13,571 nt of DNA from JAGKXB01 sp964498835. Lineage in GTDB: Bacteria; Pseudomonadota; Gammaproteobacteria; Burkholderiales; Burkholderiaceae_D. Positions 1-6,667 of this stretch are shown here, one piece after another (within the stretch, counting starts at the first letter, position 1; every line of letters starts with the position of its first letter). The stretch is taken from positions 1 to 13,571 of the forward strand of contig CAZCIX010000053.1 in assembly GCA_964498835.1 (NCBI GenBank), written 5' to 3'. The position numbers were made by a program, and so were the translations under genes. The notes below the pieces were generated by a model that saw only the letters and a list, made by a program, of their open reading frames with translations, did not search any database and was not told the DNA's origin.

Positions 1-758
1 AAGTTTTCTATTATTTGGTGCTGTACTGAAAGATAAGGCGCAATATACCTGGCAGCGCCACCGGACAAAATGCATAAGACCGGCGCCTGCATCACTGTAC
101 CATGTTGCGCCACCGCCCGCTCTATCGCCCCAGCTTGCGCCATCAAGCAACCAGATTGAATCGCCGCTTTCGTATTATCTGCAAATGCATGAGACGGAAG
201 CGGTATCAGATTTTTTAAATCCGTCACATTAGCATTAGGCAATTGCGCCGTATTCTGTGCCAACGACTCCGCCATCAAGCCTAAACCAGGCAAAATCATG
301 CCGCCTAAAAATTCACCCTGTGCCGTCAACGCATCAATGGTCGTTGCCGTGCCGCAAGTGACAACAATCAAAGAACGTTCTGGGAATAAGGCACGCACCG
401 CGATCATGGTGGCAAAACGGTCACAGCCCAATTGTTCTGGATAGGCGTAGGTATTACGCACACCTGCTAATTGCGATGTGGACACAAACCATTCCAGCGC
501 TACTGTTTCACCAAAACAATGTTGCAGCGTAGCGGATAGTTTCTCGCGCATAGTCTTGTTAGCTACATTGGAAATAACAGCACGTGTAATAGTATGAGTG
601 TATTCTTGCCATGCTTTTTCCAATTCATCCATCGCATAATGCGTTACTGAACCATGGGCCAACCAATGCCCCAGCGTTGTATTCTTTGACGCAACGCCAT
701 CATGTTTAAGCATGGCCCATTTGATTCTTGTATTTCCTACATCTAGCAAAAGCAACAT
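1..758 (-). CDS. coaX: Type III pantothenate kinase, 3' end cut by window edge
   Basis: CoaX phosphorylates pantothenate, the first step of coenzyme A synthesis, in the cytosol; type III enzymes are not feedback-inhibited by CoA and need a monovalent cation (family knowledge). The reading frame from the ATG at 758 gives 252 complete codons and is still open at base 1. Visible motifs are the ASKHA phosphate-binding DVGNTRIKW (residues 6-14), GCDRFA (111-116), GTATTID (136-142) and LGGMILPG (151-158). The last readable residues, IIEN, sit where the family's terminal NLVLEGL-like stretch begins, so probably fewer than ten residues are missing. The start lies 4 nt after the birA stop, so the two are almost certainly co-transcribed. 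birA and coaX are adjacent or fused in other betaproteobacteria, which supports both calls. Confidence 0.95.
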   Translation of the reverse strand, partial: MLLLLDVGNTRIKWAMLKHDGVASKNTTLGHWLAHGSVTHYAMDELEKAWQEYTHTITRAVISNVANKTMREKLSATLQHCFGETVALEWFVSTSQLAGVRNTYAYPEQLGCDRFATMIAVRALFPERSLIVVTCGTATTIDALTAQGEFLGGMILPGLGLMAESLAQNTAQLPNANVTDLKNLIPLPSHAFADNTKAAIQSGCLMAQAGAIERAVAQHGTVMQAPVLCILSGGAARYIAPYLSVQHQIIEN

Positions 759-762
759 GGCT

Positions 763-1608
763 TTAGTCCTTATTCGCCTGATATAAGCGCAAAGAAACAT
801 CGCCAGCCATGATAGATACTGTTCCTGTTCCGGGGCCAATTTCACTTCCAACCAAAGATTCCAACATCAAACGCCCTATACTATCGACTCCTTTGGCTAT
901 GCCTTCATGCAAGTTCTGTCCTTGATTCGAAATAACGACAGCTTGATCAGCATAGGCATGCAAGGCATTCCAACGCGCCACGAAGGCAGCAAATCCTTCT
1001 TGCTCAAATTGATGCAAAACATGTGTCAAATGATTCAATAATGTTGCCATGATCTGATTACGATCTTTCTGCATCAAGCTGGGAGCATCCGTTGCAGCCT
1101 CACCAAGCAATGCATACAACTCATCCGATAACAGCATATTTAAACCAACTCCAATCACAGCCCACACTACTTGACTTTGACCTTTGTCTCGTACAGTTGC
1201 TGTTTCTATCAACACACCACCCAACTTTTTACCATCCTTGAGAATATCGTTTGGCCATTTCAACCGTACAGACACATCACATACCGCTAAAGCCTCGGCA
1301 ATCGCCACGCCCACCGCCAATGGCAAACCAAGCAAGCCCTGCATAGACAAATTGAATTTCCATGCCAAAGAAAAGGTCAAAGTAGATTGCGGCACCGCAT
1401 GCCAACTGCGACCAGCACGCCCTCTTCCTGCGGTTTGCTTCTCTGCGATCAATAGCGTGGGCACAGTCAACGTATCCAGCTGTACCAACAAATCAGCATT
1501 GGTCGACCCTGTTTCTGCAACGGCCTGAATAGCTACTGCTTTTGCCGAAGCATCACACAATGCGGCAATGTGTTGCGCTGAAAATGATGATGAGAGTGAT
1601 GAAGTCAA
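763..1608 (-). CDS. birA: Biotin--[acetyl-CoA-carboxylase] ligase, no DNA-binding domain
   Basis: The enzyme activates biotin to biotinyl-AMP and attaches it to the acceptor lysine of biotin carboxyl carrier protein. The 281-residue product carries ETGSTNADL (32-40), the adenylate-binding GRGRAGRSW (61-69), KWPNDIL (117-123) with KLGGVLIET (128-136), and IGVGLNM (152-158). The N-terminal helix-turn-helix of the E. coli repressor form is absent, so this is a ligase only (group I). The start is a TTG at 1608: an AGG at about 6 nt upstream fits as ribosome binding site, there is no in-frame ATG before the conserved GSTN region, and the ATG at 1613 is out of frame and hits a stop after two codons. 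It lies 42 nt after the SDR gene and 4 nt before coaX, consistent with one transcription unit. The exact start is less certain than the function. Confidence 0.95.
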   Translation of the reverse strand: MTSSLSSSFSAQHIAALCDASAKAVAIQAVAETGSTNADLLVQLDTLTVPTLLIAEKQTAGRGRAGRSWHAVPQSTLTFSLAWKFNLSMQGLLGLPLAVGVAIAEALAVCDVSVRLKWPNDILKDGKKLGGVLIETATVRDKGQSQVVWAVIGVGLNMLLSDELYALLGEAATDAPSLMQKDRNQIMATLLNHLTHVLHQFEQEGFAAFVARWNALHAYADQAVVISNQGQNLHEGIAKGVDSIGRLMLESLVGSEIGPGTGTVSIMAGDVSLRLYQANKD

Positions 1609-1650
1609 TTCATACCTAATGATGGTGAAGCTTTTAAGAGATAAAAAATT

Positions 1651-2448
1651 CTAGCGTGGGGCTATCACACGGGCTTTATGTGGTGCTTTTGAGAACAAAA
1701 AGTCATACAAATAATTAGGAAAAATCCGCAACAACTTCGCGAGCACACCCATCTGCCAAGGAATCACTGCATAACTACGCCCCATCTCAATGACAGAAAG
1801 CGCCTCAGCAGCAAATTTGTCAGCGGGCATTAAAAAAGGCATTTTGTATTGATTCACTTGCGTCATCGGCGTATCAATGTAACCCGGCGCGATCGTGACG
1901 ACTTTGATGCCCGTCCCATACAACTCAACCCGCAACGATTCGCAATAACTAATAACGGCTGCTTTGGAGGCACTATACGCTCCTGCGCCTGGCAAACCAC
2001 GTATGCCAGCCACACTGGCAATACCGACCAAACGGCAAGCACGTTGATTGGCTTTATCTAATTGTGCTTGCGCCTTCATGCCAGGAATAAAAGGAGCAAA
2101 CGTCGCTACCATCGCTAACACATTGGTTGCCAGAATCGTTTCAAATGGTGGTAAATCTTCTCTATATTCCGTCAATGTTCCCTGCGAAATACCTGCCGCT
2201 GCAATGACAATATCCACACCGTCAGAGACTGCAATGAAATCCGCAGCTGCGGTCGCCAATGCTGCATGATCTGTAACATCTACCGTATAAATGAAATGAC
2301 GATTGGCATTAGGTAAACTCGCTGCCAATTGCTCCAAAGCATCAGTGCGTCGGCCTAATAAACCAAGAGTAGCCCCTTGCTCTGCATAACACCGCGCCAT
2401 CGCAGCACCGATTCCACTGGATGCGCCGGTGATAAAGACATATTTCAT
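1651..2448 (-). CDS. Short-chain dehydrogenase/reductase (SDR family)
   Basis: A classical SDR of 265 residues, an NAD(P)(H)-dependent oxidoreductase of unknown substrate. The Rossmann nucleotide-binding motif TGASSGIG is at 7-14, the NNAG-like motif appears as AAAG (83-86), the structural Asn is N109, the catalytic Ser is in IASVAG (S145) and the YxxxK pair is Y158/K162. GRR at 32-34, after the second strand, suggests a preference for NADP(H), which is an inference. The region after residue 215 is hydrophobic and basic and ends AKLLRIFPNYLYDFLFSKAP-like, which hints at membrane association, as in several SDRs annotated as acting on lipids. The ATG at 2448 begins immediately before the first beta strand, so the start is secure although no strong Shine-Dalgarno is visible. 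An assembly gap lies 56 nt upstream. Confidence 0.9.
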   Translation of the reverse strand: MKYVFITGASSGIGAAMARCYAEQGATLGLLGRRTDALEQLAASLPNANRHFIYTVDVTDHAALATAAADFIAVSDGVDIVIAAAGISQGTLTEYREDLPPFETILATNVLAMVATFAPFIPGMKAQAQLDKANQRACRLVGIASVAGIRGLPGAGAYSASKAAVISYCESLRVELYGTGIKVVTIAPGYIDTPMTQVNQYKMPFLMPADKFAAEALSVIEMGRSYAVIPWQMGVLAKLLRIFPNYLYDFLFSKAPHKARVIAPR

Positions 2449-2493
2449 GCAGTCGACTTTTGATGAATTTACTAACTTATTGATTTACTGAGT

Positions 2494-2615
2494 AATTAAC
2501 AAACNNNNNNNNNNNNNNNNNNNNNNNNNNNNNNNNNNNNNNNNNNNNNNNNNNNNNNNNNNNNNNNNNNNNNNNNNNNNNNNNNNNNNNNNNNNNNNNN
2601 NNNNGTTTGTTAATT
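2494..2615. repeat. 11-bp inverted repeat flanking an assembly gap
   Basis: The bases directly left of the gap (2494-2504, AATTAACAAAC) are the exact reverse complement of the bases directly right of it (2605-2615, GTTTGTTAATT). The match stops after 11 bp. Either the gap hides an element with terminal inverted repeats, or it sits in the loop of a hairpin such as a terminator between dsbA and the SDR gene on which assembly broke. The sequence alone cannot decide. Confidence 0.7.
2505..2604. other. Scaffold gap of 100 N, unknown true length
   Basis: Exactly 100 unknown bases between dsbA and the SDR gene. The round number indicates a scaffolding placeholder, so the real distance and any gene within it are unknown. 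Confidence 0.97.
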
Positions 2616-2625
2616 TTGAAGATGA

Positions 2626-3426
2626 TTAACTTTGTGATGCGTGACTTGGCACTGTGGTTTTTTTAGTTTTATGTTTAGCTTTTGCTTTCGTAGTTGTCGC
2701 GCTACTGGAAGATGCGGCATCGCTACTTACAGCCTTAGTGCTCAATCCACGCTCCTGAGCTACTTTGGCCAACAAAATATCCATTACCTGCAAAGCTGCC
2801 AATCCGCGTGCTGCCTCAGTTGCTTTAGCTGACAAACTTACCCCAGCCGCAGCAGGTGATGTCAAGAAACGACCATCAATCGCAATAGTCGGTACGCCAT
2901 CAATTTTGTAGCTATTTTGCATTTGATTGGCACGCGTCGCCTTGGTTTGAATTGAAAAAGAGCGATACAACTCAAGAAATTTTGCTTTGTCTACGCCGTT
3001 TTTAGCAACAAAATCAGCAATTGCATCTTCTTTAGTCAAAGGTTGACGCTCAGCATGAATAGCATTAAAGATTTTTTTATGTAATTCCTCTGCTTCTGTC
3101 TTGGGCAATGCCATTGCTTCAAGAGCAAAATACAAACGCTGATGTGCTGCCATCGAATCTGAGAAAGAAACATGAACGCGTTTAAAAACAATTTTATCGC
3201 CTTGTTTTTTAACCCATTCTGTCAATGCAGGATCAAAGGCGTAGCAATGCGGGCAGGAATATAAAAAGAATTCCGTGACTTCAATTTTTTTCCCCGTTTC
3301 AGCAGGTTGGGCATGCTCAAGAACCTGATACTCCACCCCACTTTTTGGATTTTCTGGGGATGCGGACGCACTTAATGCCAACAAGCTAAAACTAACACCA
3401 ATAAAAAAACGACGAAGAGAAAACAT
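2626..3426 (-). CDS. dsbA: Periplasmic thiol:disulfide interchange protein DsbA with basic C-terminal tail
   Basis: DsbA oxidises cysteine pairs in proteins entering the periplasm and is itself reoxidised by DsbB. From the ATG at 3426 the product has 266 residues. Residues 1-22 form a signal peptide (RR, hydrophobic core, ASA cleavage site), the active site is CPHC at 58-61, and the cis-proline loop is GVPT with P179. The ORF extends upstream to 3480, but that region overlaps the preceding gene; the ATG at 3426 directly precedes the signal peptide and has an AAGGAA site upstream. Residues about 232-266 are an extra tail rich in Ser, Thr, Ala and Lys that ordinary DsbA (about 210 residues) lacks; it is probably disordered and might contact envelope polymers (inference). 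It follows the SPOR gene by 16 nt. Confidence 0.95.
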   Translation of the reverse strand: MFSLRRFFIGVSFSLLALSASASPENPKSGVEYQVLEHAQPAETGKKIEVTEFFLYSCPHCYAFDPALTEWVKKQGDKIVFKRVHVSFSDSMAAHQRLYFALEAMALPKTEAEELHKKIFNAIHAERQPLTKEDAIADFVAKNGVDKAKFLELYRSFSIQTKATRANQMQNSYKIDGVPTIAIDGRFLTSPAAAGVSLSAKATEAARGLAALQVMDILLAKVAQERGLSTKAVSSDAASSSSATTTKAKAKHKTKKTTVPSHASQS

Positions 3427-3442
3427 AAAAATTTCCTTAAGT

Positions 3443-4108
3443 TTATTTTTGATTACGAATAACTGCGACATCAATACCATTATCGGACAACCTTCCTTTC
3501 ATCCGATTTGCTGCGTCCAGTTGATTAAATGGACCAATACGCACGCGGTACAAATGCCCATTATCCACTACACGATCACTAATAACGGTCTCAAATCCCA
3601 TTAAAGCCAACTTTGCTCGTGAACTTTCAGCATCAGCAACATCACGGAATGCACCTACTTGTAAATAATAGATCCACTTTTCATCCACAGGATTGGTATC
3701 AGCCTTGTCAGTTTTCTTAGTTTCCTTGGAATCAGTCAAGGATTTATTTTCATTAGCCAATTTTGTATCTGAGGACAGTTTAGTATCAGGTTCTGGTTTG
3801 ATATTTGATGTTGCGTCGGCTTGTTTTTCTTCACCATTTTTTGTTGCATCTTTTAAAGCTGCTTTTGCCGAATTTTGATTGCCATATAATGGCTTATTCG
3901 GATCAACAATTTGCTCAATCAAAGAATCAGATGTTTTTTCTGATTTTCCATTTTTATTGGTAAAAGGAGTTGAACCTTTGGTAATAATCAAAGCAACCCC
4001 CAAAGCAATTGCCAAACCAATAATCAGGCCAATAATGATGCCCAAAAAAGTCCCACCCCATTGTTTTTGATTACCAATATTGCCGCATTTATACTGAGTT
4101 AATTGCAT
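3443..4108 (-). CDS. Membrane-anchored SPOR-domain protein
   Basis: SPOR domains bind denuded peptidoglycan glycans at the division septum, so this 221-residue protein probably acts in the periplasm at cell division or wall remodelling. There is a short cytoplasmic N-terminus (1-18), one transmembrane helix rich in Gly, Ile, Leu and Ala (about 19-43), a polar linker rich in Lys, Asp, Ser and Thr (44-143), and a C-terminal SPOR domain (145-219) with YYLQVGAF near its start and YRVRIGPF in the middle. This is the FtsN-like topology, but nothing shows orthology to FtsN. The ATG at 4108 is chosen because it precedes the membrane segment and has a GAGAG site upstream; the longer frame overlaps the end of argS. 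The gap to the argS stop is 20 nt. Confidence 0.92.
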   Translation of the reverse strand: MQLTQYKCGNIGNQKQWGGTFLGIIIGLIIGLAIALGVALIITKGSTPFTNKNGKSEKTSDSLIEQIVDPNKPLYGNQNSAKAALKDATKNGEEKQADATSNIKPEPDTKLSSDTKLANENKSLTDSKETKKTDKADTNPVDEKWIYYLQVGAFRDVADAESSRAKLALMGFETVISDRVVDNGHLYRVRIGPFNQLDAANRMKGRLSDNGIDVAVIRNQK

Positions 4109-4128
4109 ACCATATCTCTCAATTACAT

Positions 4129-5682
4129 TTACATCTTGGTAGGTGTTGTAACGCCAATTAAAGACAAACCATTGCGCAATACTTGCTTCGTAGCGCACAT
4201 CAATGCCAATCTTGCTAACTTAGTAGGAATATCGTCAACCAACACACGCTCTGCATTATAAAAAGCGTGCAACTCTGCGGCTAATTCACGTAAATAAAAT
4301 GCTACCTGATGAGGGCCAAGCTCTTCTAACGCTTTTTGTAGAACATCTGGATACTCCGCCAATTTTGACATTAAACTCATTTCACGCGGTGCAATCAAAG
4401 GAGTAGTATCAACATCACCCAAGATTGCCTCATCACCGCTCCATTGTGTCAAAACAGAGCAAATCCGCGCATGTGCGTATTGCACGTAGTAGACTGGATT
4501 TTCATCCGAATGCGCCAATGCAAGATCGATATCAAACACAAATTCTGTATCGGGTTTGCGTGAAATTAAGAAGAACCGCACCGCATCACGCCCCTTAACC
4601 AGATCACCATTGCCCGACCACTCAATCAAATCACGTACCGTGACATAAGAGCCTGCGCGTTTGGAGATTTTGACTTCTTCTCCGTTTCTCATGACTGTTA
4701 CCATCTTGTGCAGCACATAATCAGGATAATTTGGGGGGATACCAAGATCAAGCGCCTGCAACCCAGCACGCACACGTGATATCGTGCCATGATGGTCACT
4801 ACCTTGTATGTTAATCGCCTTCGTGTATCCACGTTGCCACTTCGTCACGTGGTAAGCCACGTCTGGCACGAAATAAGTATAAGAACCATCCGACTTTTTC
4901 ATCACGCGATCTTTGTCATCGCCATATTCTGTAGTGCGTAACCAAAGCGCGCCATCGGATTCGTAGGTCTTACCAACTTGCGTCAGAGCATTAACTACCG
5001 CATTCACTTTTCCATCTTGATATAAAGAAGATTCAAGGTAATAACAATCAAATTTGATACCAAATGCCTGTAAATCAATATCTTGCTCATGACGTAAATA
5101 AGTGACCGCAAACCGGCGGATTAAATCGACATCATTAACATCACCCGAACTTGTCACAGGTAAGCCATTACTCGCGACCACTGTCTTTTTGGATAAATAA
5201 TCTTGTGCTATATCAGCAATGTAATCACCGTTATAAGCTGTTTCTGGCCACGCAGCATCACCTGGTACATATCCTAATGCACGTGCCTGTACAGAAAGTG
5301 CTAAATTGGCAATTTGAACACCAGCATCGTTGTAATAAAACTCACGACTAACGTCGTATCCCTGCGCTTCTAACAAAGCAGCCAACGCATCACCCAAAGC
5401 ACCTTGTCGTCCATGTCCAACATGCAATGGACCAGTAGGATTGGCAGAAACAAACTCAACCAAAACTTTTTTACCTACACCAACATCCGATCTTCCATAT
5501 TGTGAACCTTGATGCAACACGGTTTTAATAATCATCTGCTTNNNNNNNNNNNNNNNNNNNNNNNNNNNNNNNNNNNNNNNNNNNNNNNNNNNNNNNNNNN
5601 NNNNNNNNNNNNNNNNNNNNNNNNNNNNNNNNNNNNNNNNNTGAAACAAATCGATGATTTTTTGCTTTTGTTGAGCAAGCAT
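4129..5682 (-). CDS. argS: Arginyl-tRNA synthetase, interrupted by assembly gap
   Basis: This class I synthetase charges tRNA-Arg. The N-terminus (MLAQQKQKIIDLF) is followed by the 100-N gap, then SANPTGPLHVGHGRQGALGD with the HIGH-type signature HVGH, the KMSK-equivalent KISKRAG, the DTEFVFDIDLAL segment, and a C-terminal DALR anticodon-binding domain ending at VTTPTKM. With the gap counted as 100 bases there are 517 codons, and HVGH falls near residue 87, whereas in family members it usually lies at about 120-140. The real gap is therefore probably larger than 100 bases, roughly 100-150 bases more. The ATG at 5682 is preferred over the upstream 5721 start because ArgS N-termini begin MLxxxK and the TATAAT element lies in between. 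The gene is probably intact in the organism. Confidence 0.95.
   Translation of the reverse strand: MLAQQKQKIIDLFXXXXXXXXXXXXXXXXXXXXXXXXXXXXXXXXXXKQMIIKTVLHQGSQYGRSDVGVGKKVLVEFVSANPTGPLHVGHGRQGALGDALAALLEAQGYDVSREFYYNDAGVQIANLALSVQARALGYVPGDAAWPETAYNGDYIADIAQDYLSKKTVVASNGLPVTSSGDVNDVDLIRRFAVTYLRHEQDIDLQAFGIKFDCYYLESSLYQDGKVNAVVNALTQVGKTYESDGALWLRTTEYGDDKDRVMKKSDGSYTYFVPDVAYHVTKWQRGYTKAINIQGSDHHGTISRVRAGLQALDLGIPPNYPDYVLHKMVTVMRNGEEVKISKRAGSYVTVRDLIEWSGNGDLVKGRDAVRFFLISRKPDTEFVFDIDLALAHSDENPVYYVQYAHARICSVLTQWSGDEAILGDVDTTPLIAPREMSLMSKLAEYPDVLQKALEELGPHQVAFYLRELAAELHAFYNAERVLVDDIPTKLARLALMCATKQVLRNGLSLIGVTTPTKM
5542..5641. other. Scaffold gap of 100 N inside argS
   Basis: Exactly 100 unknown bases within the N-terminal coding part of argS. 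No inverted or direct repeat is visible at its edges, unlike the other gap. The missing sequence should encode most of the N-terminal tRNA-binding domain. Confidence 0.97.
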
Positions 5683-5721
5683 AAATTGATATAAAAATAA
5701 GCAGATATATAAAAACCGCAC

Positions 5722-5727
5722 ATTATA
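5722..5727 (-). promoter_or_regulatory. Candidate -10 element for argS
   Basis: On the minus strand the sequence reads TATAAT, a perfect sigma-70 -10 hexamer, 39 nt upstream of the argS ATG. No good -35 hexamer is seen 16-18 nt further upstream, so the promoter assignment rests on one element plus position. Confidence 0.4.
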
Positions 5728-6117
5728 CTGTGCTGAAGTTATGAACGCTGATGCAAATAAATTGAAAGAAGAAAGAGAAAATGATGTCGCTCATGAAAGC
5801 GCCATACTAAATCTTCTTATGGTTACAAAGGGATGAGTACAGATACAAATATTATTGCAAATTGGCGCTCAAAAAACGCGCTAGTACTGTTTCTACAAAA
5901 AGTCATTCGTGGATAAACCTGCGCTTCTGATTGCTAGTTGATCAATACTTGAATACTTCGATACAAAATGCACATTTTTACTTTGCAGGAAAGGGGATAT
6001 TTCTATTTGGTATTGACAGGGGATGTGGTGATTTGACAGTATGTGGCATGATTATTATCCTGGTGCAGGAGGGCCTCTGGAATCCTAGCTCTATTATTCA
6101 ATTTATGGAGAATTATC
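5728..6117. other. Gene-poor intergenic region between divergent genes
   Basis: About 390 nt lie between the argS promoter element and the secreted-protein gene. I see no convincing gene. It contains two tiny overlapping plus-strand frames (5741-5836, 31 residues; 5833-5916, 27 residues) joined by an ATGA overlap, a short AATACTT direct repeat (5944-5950, 5952-5958), and two TTGACAG elements (from 6013 and 6033). A strong AGGAGG at 6067-6072 has no start codon at the right distance. Neither tiny peptide is recognisable. Confidence 0.5.
6013..6046 (+). promoter_or_regulatory. Repeated TTGACAG element upstream of the secreted-protein gene
   Basis: Two imperfect copies lie in tandem: TTGACAGGGGATGTGG at 6013-6028 and TTGACAGTATGTGG at 6033-6046. 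Both start with a perfect -35 hexamer. The second has TATCCT (four of six to TATAAT) after a 17-nt spacer, so it could be a promoter; the doubled motif could equally be an operator for an activator or repressor. Confidence 0.35.
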
Positions 6118-6471
6118 ATGAAACACATTACCCTCAAAACAATCTGGGTTGTCTGTAGTGCGGTAGTCATCAGTATTGTGGCCTCAAGCCCAGCAGCAGC
6201 CTATAAAAGGCAAAGAACGCCAGTGGGCCAAGCCAGCATGCAATGGGTTTGTATGTCACGGTTTAATTGTGCGCCTTCGGACGTTAAACCATCTGGGGGG
6301 TGCTACGCGCCAGTCCTGGTTGGGTCTCCCGGCTGGACAAATGTGAAAGATATGCCTGACTCGTTTTCCTCTCTTACTGTCCGGAAGAACTGGGCGAATA
6401 CGTATGTGACAACAGACACTTGTGAGTGCCGGATTAACCCCCAAACCAATGCGATGTACATTTGCGAGTGA
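6118..6471 (+). CDS. Small secreted cysteine-rich protein, unknown function
   Basis: I do not recognise the family. The 117-residue product starts with a clear Sec signal peptide: MKHITLK, a hydrophobic core at about 8-22 and a PAAA|Y cleavage site after residue 28. The mature part of about 89 residues is basic at first (KRQR) and holds six cysteines (45, 51, 62, 102, 104, 116), enough for three disulfides, consistent with an exported protein folded by a DsbA such as the one nearby. There is no lipobox. A GGAG site 7 nt before the ATG supports the start. It is the only plus-strand gene between argS and the antitoxin-like gene, so it has its own promoter. It could be an envelope protein, an inhibitor or a secreted effector; nothing in the sequence decides. 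Confidence 0.75.
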   Translation: MKHITLKTIWVVCSAVVISIVASSPAAAYKRQRTPVGQASMQWVCMSRFNCAPSDVKPSGGCYAPVLVGSPGWTNVKDMPDSFSSLTVRKNWANTYVTTDTCECRINPQTNAMYICE

Positions 6472-6488
6472 CACGAAAACTTTGGTGT

Positions 6489-6525
6489 GGCGCCGGACTA
6501 TATCTACACAAAAATTTTCGGCGCC
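6489..6525. repeat. GGCGCCG inverted repeat in convergent intergenic region
   Basis: GGCGCCG (6489-6495) and its reverse complement CGGCGCC (6519-6525) enclose a 23-nt loop just after the secreted-protein gene, with a further GGCGC at 6527-6531. It could form a weak terminator hairpin between the two convergent genes, but there is no good T-run after it. The remainder up to 6667 is AT-rich with nothing recognisable. Confidence 0.4.
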
Positions 6526-6667
6526 TGGCGCTTTATTCACCCAATTTCATCTGCGTCAAAAACGTCTTTGTTATTAGTCGCAAAAATAGGGCCTTGCAAT
6601 TTTTTCAGTTTTTGCTTTTGCGCAGGCTCCTTTATTAGTTTCAGCAAAGGTAAGACCAACGATATCG

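Noticed and set aside
5500..5680. Inverted or direct repeat at the edges of the argS gap, as seen at the other gap
   Set aside because: Comparing the two flanks gives no match beyond a few bases.
4129..5721. argS as a broken pseudogene or with the upstream start at 5721
   Set aside because: The interruption is an assembly gap, not a mutation, and the upstream extension covers the TATAAT element and is unlike ArgS N-termini.
5931..6158. 75-residue plus-strand frame overlapping the start of the secreted-protein gene
   Set aside because: It has no ribosome binding site, no recognisable features and out-of-frame overlap with a gene that has a signal peptide and a good Shine-Dalgarno.
6256..6540. 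94-residue minus-strand frame across the secreted-protein gene
   Set aside because: It is antisense to a gene with a signal peptide and cysteine pattern, and its product is basic and low in recognisable structure.
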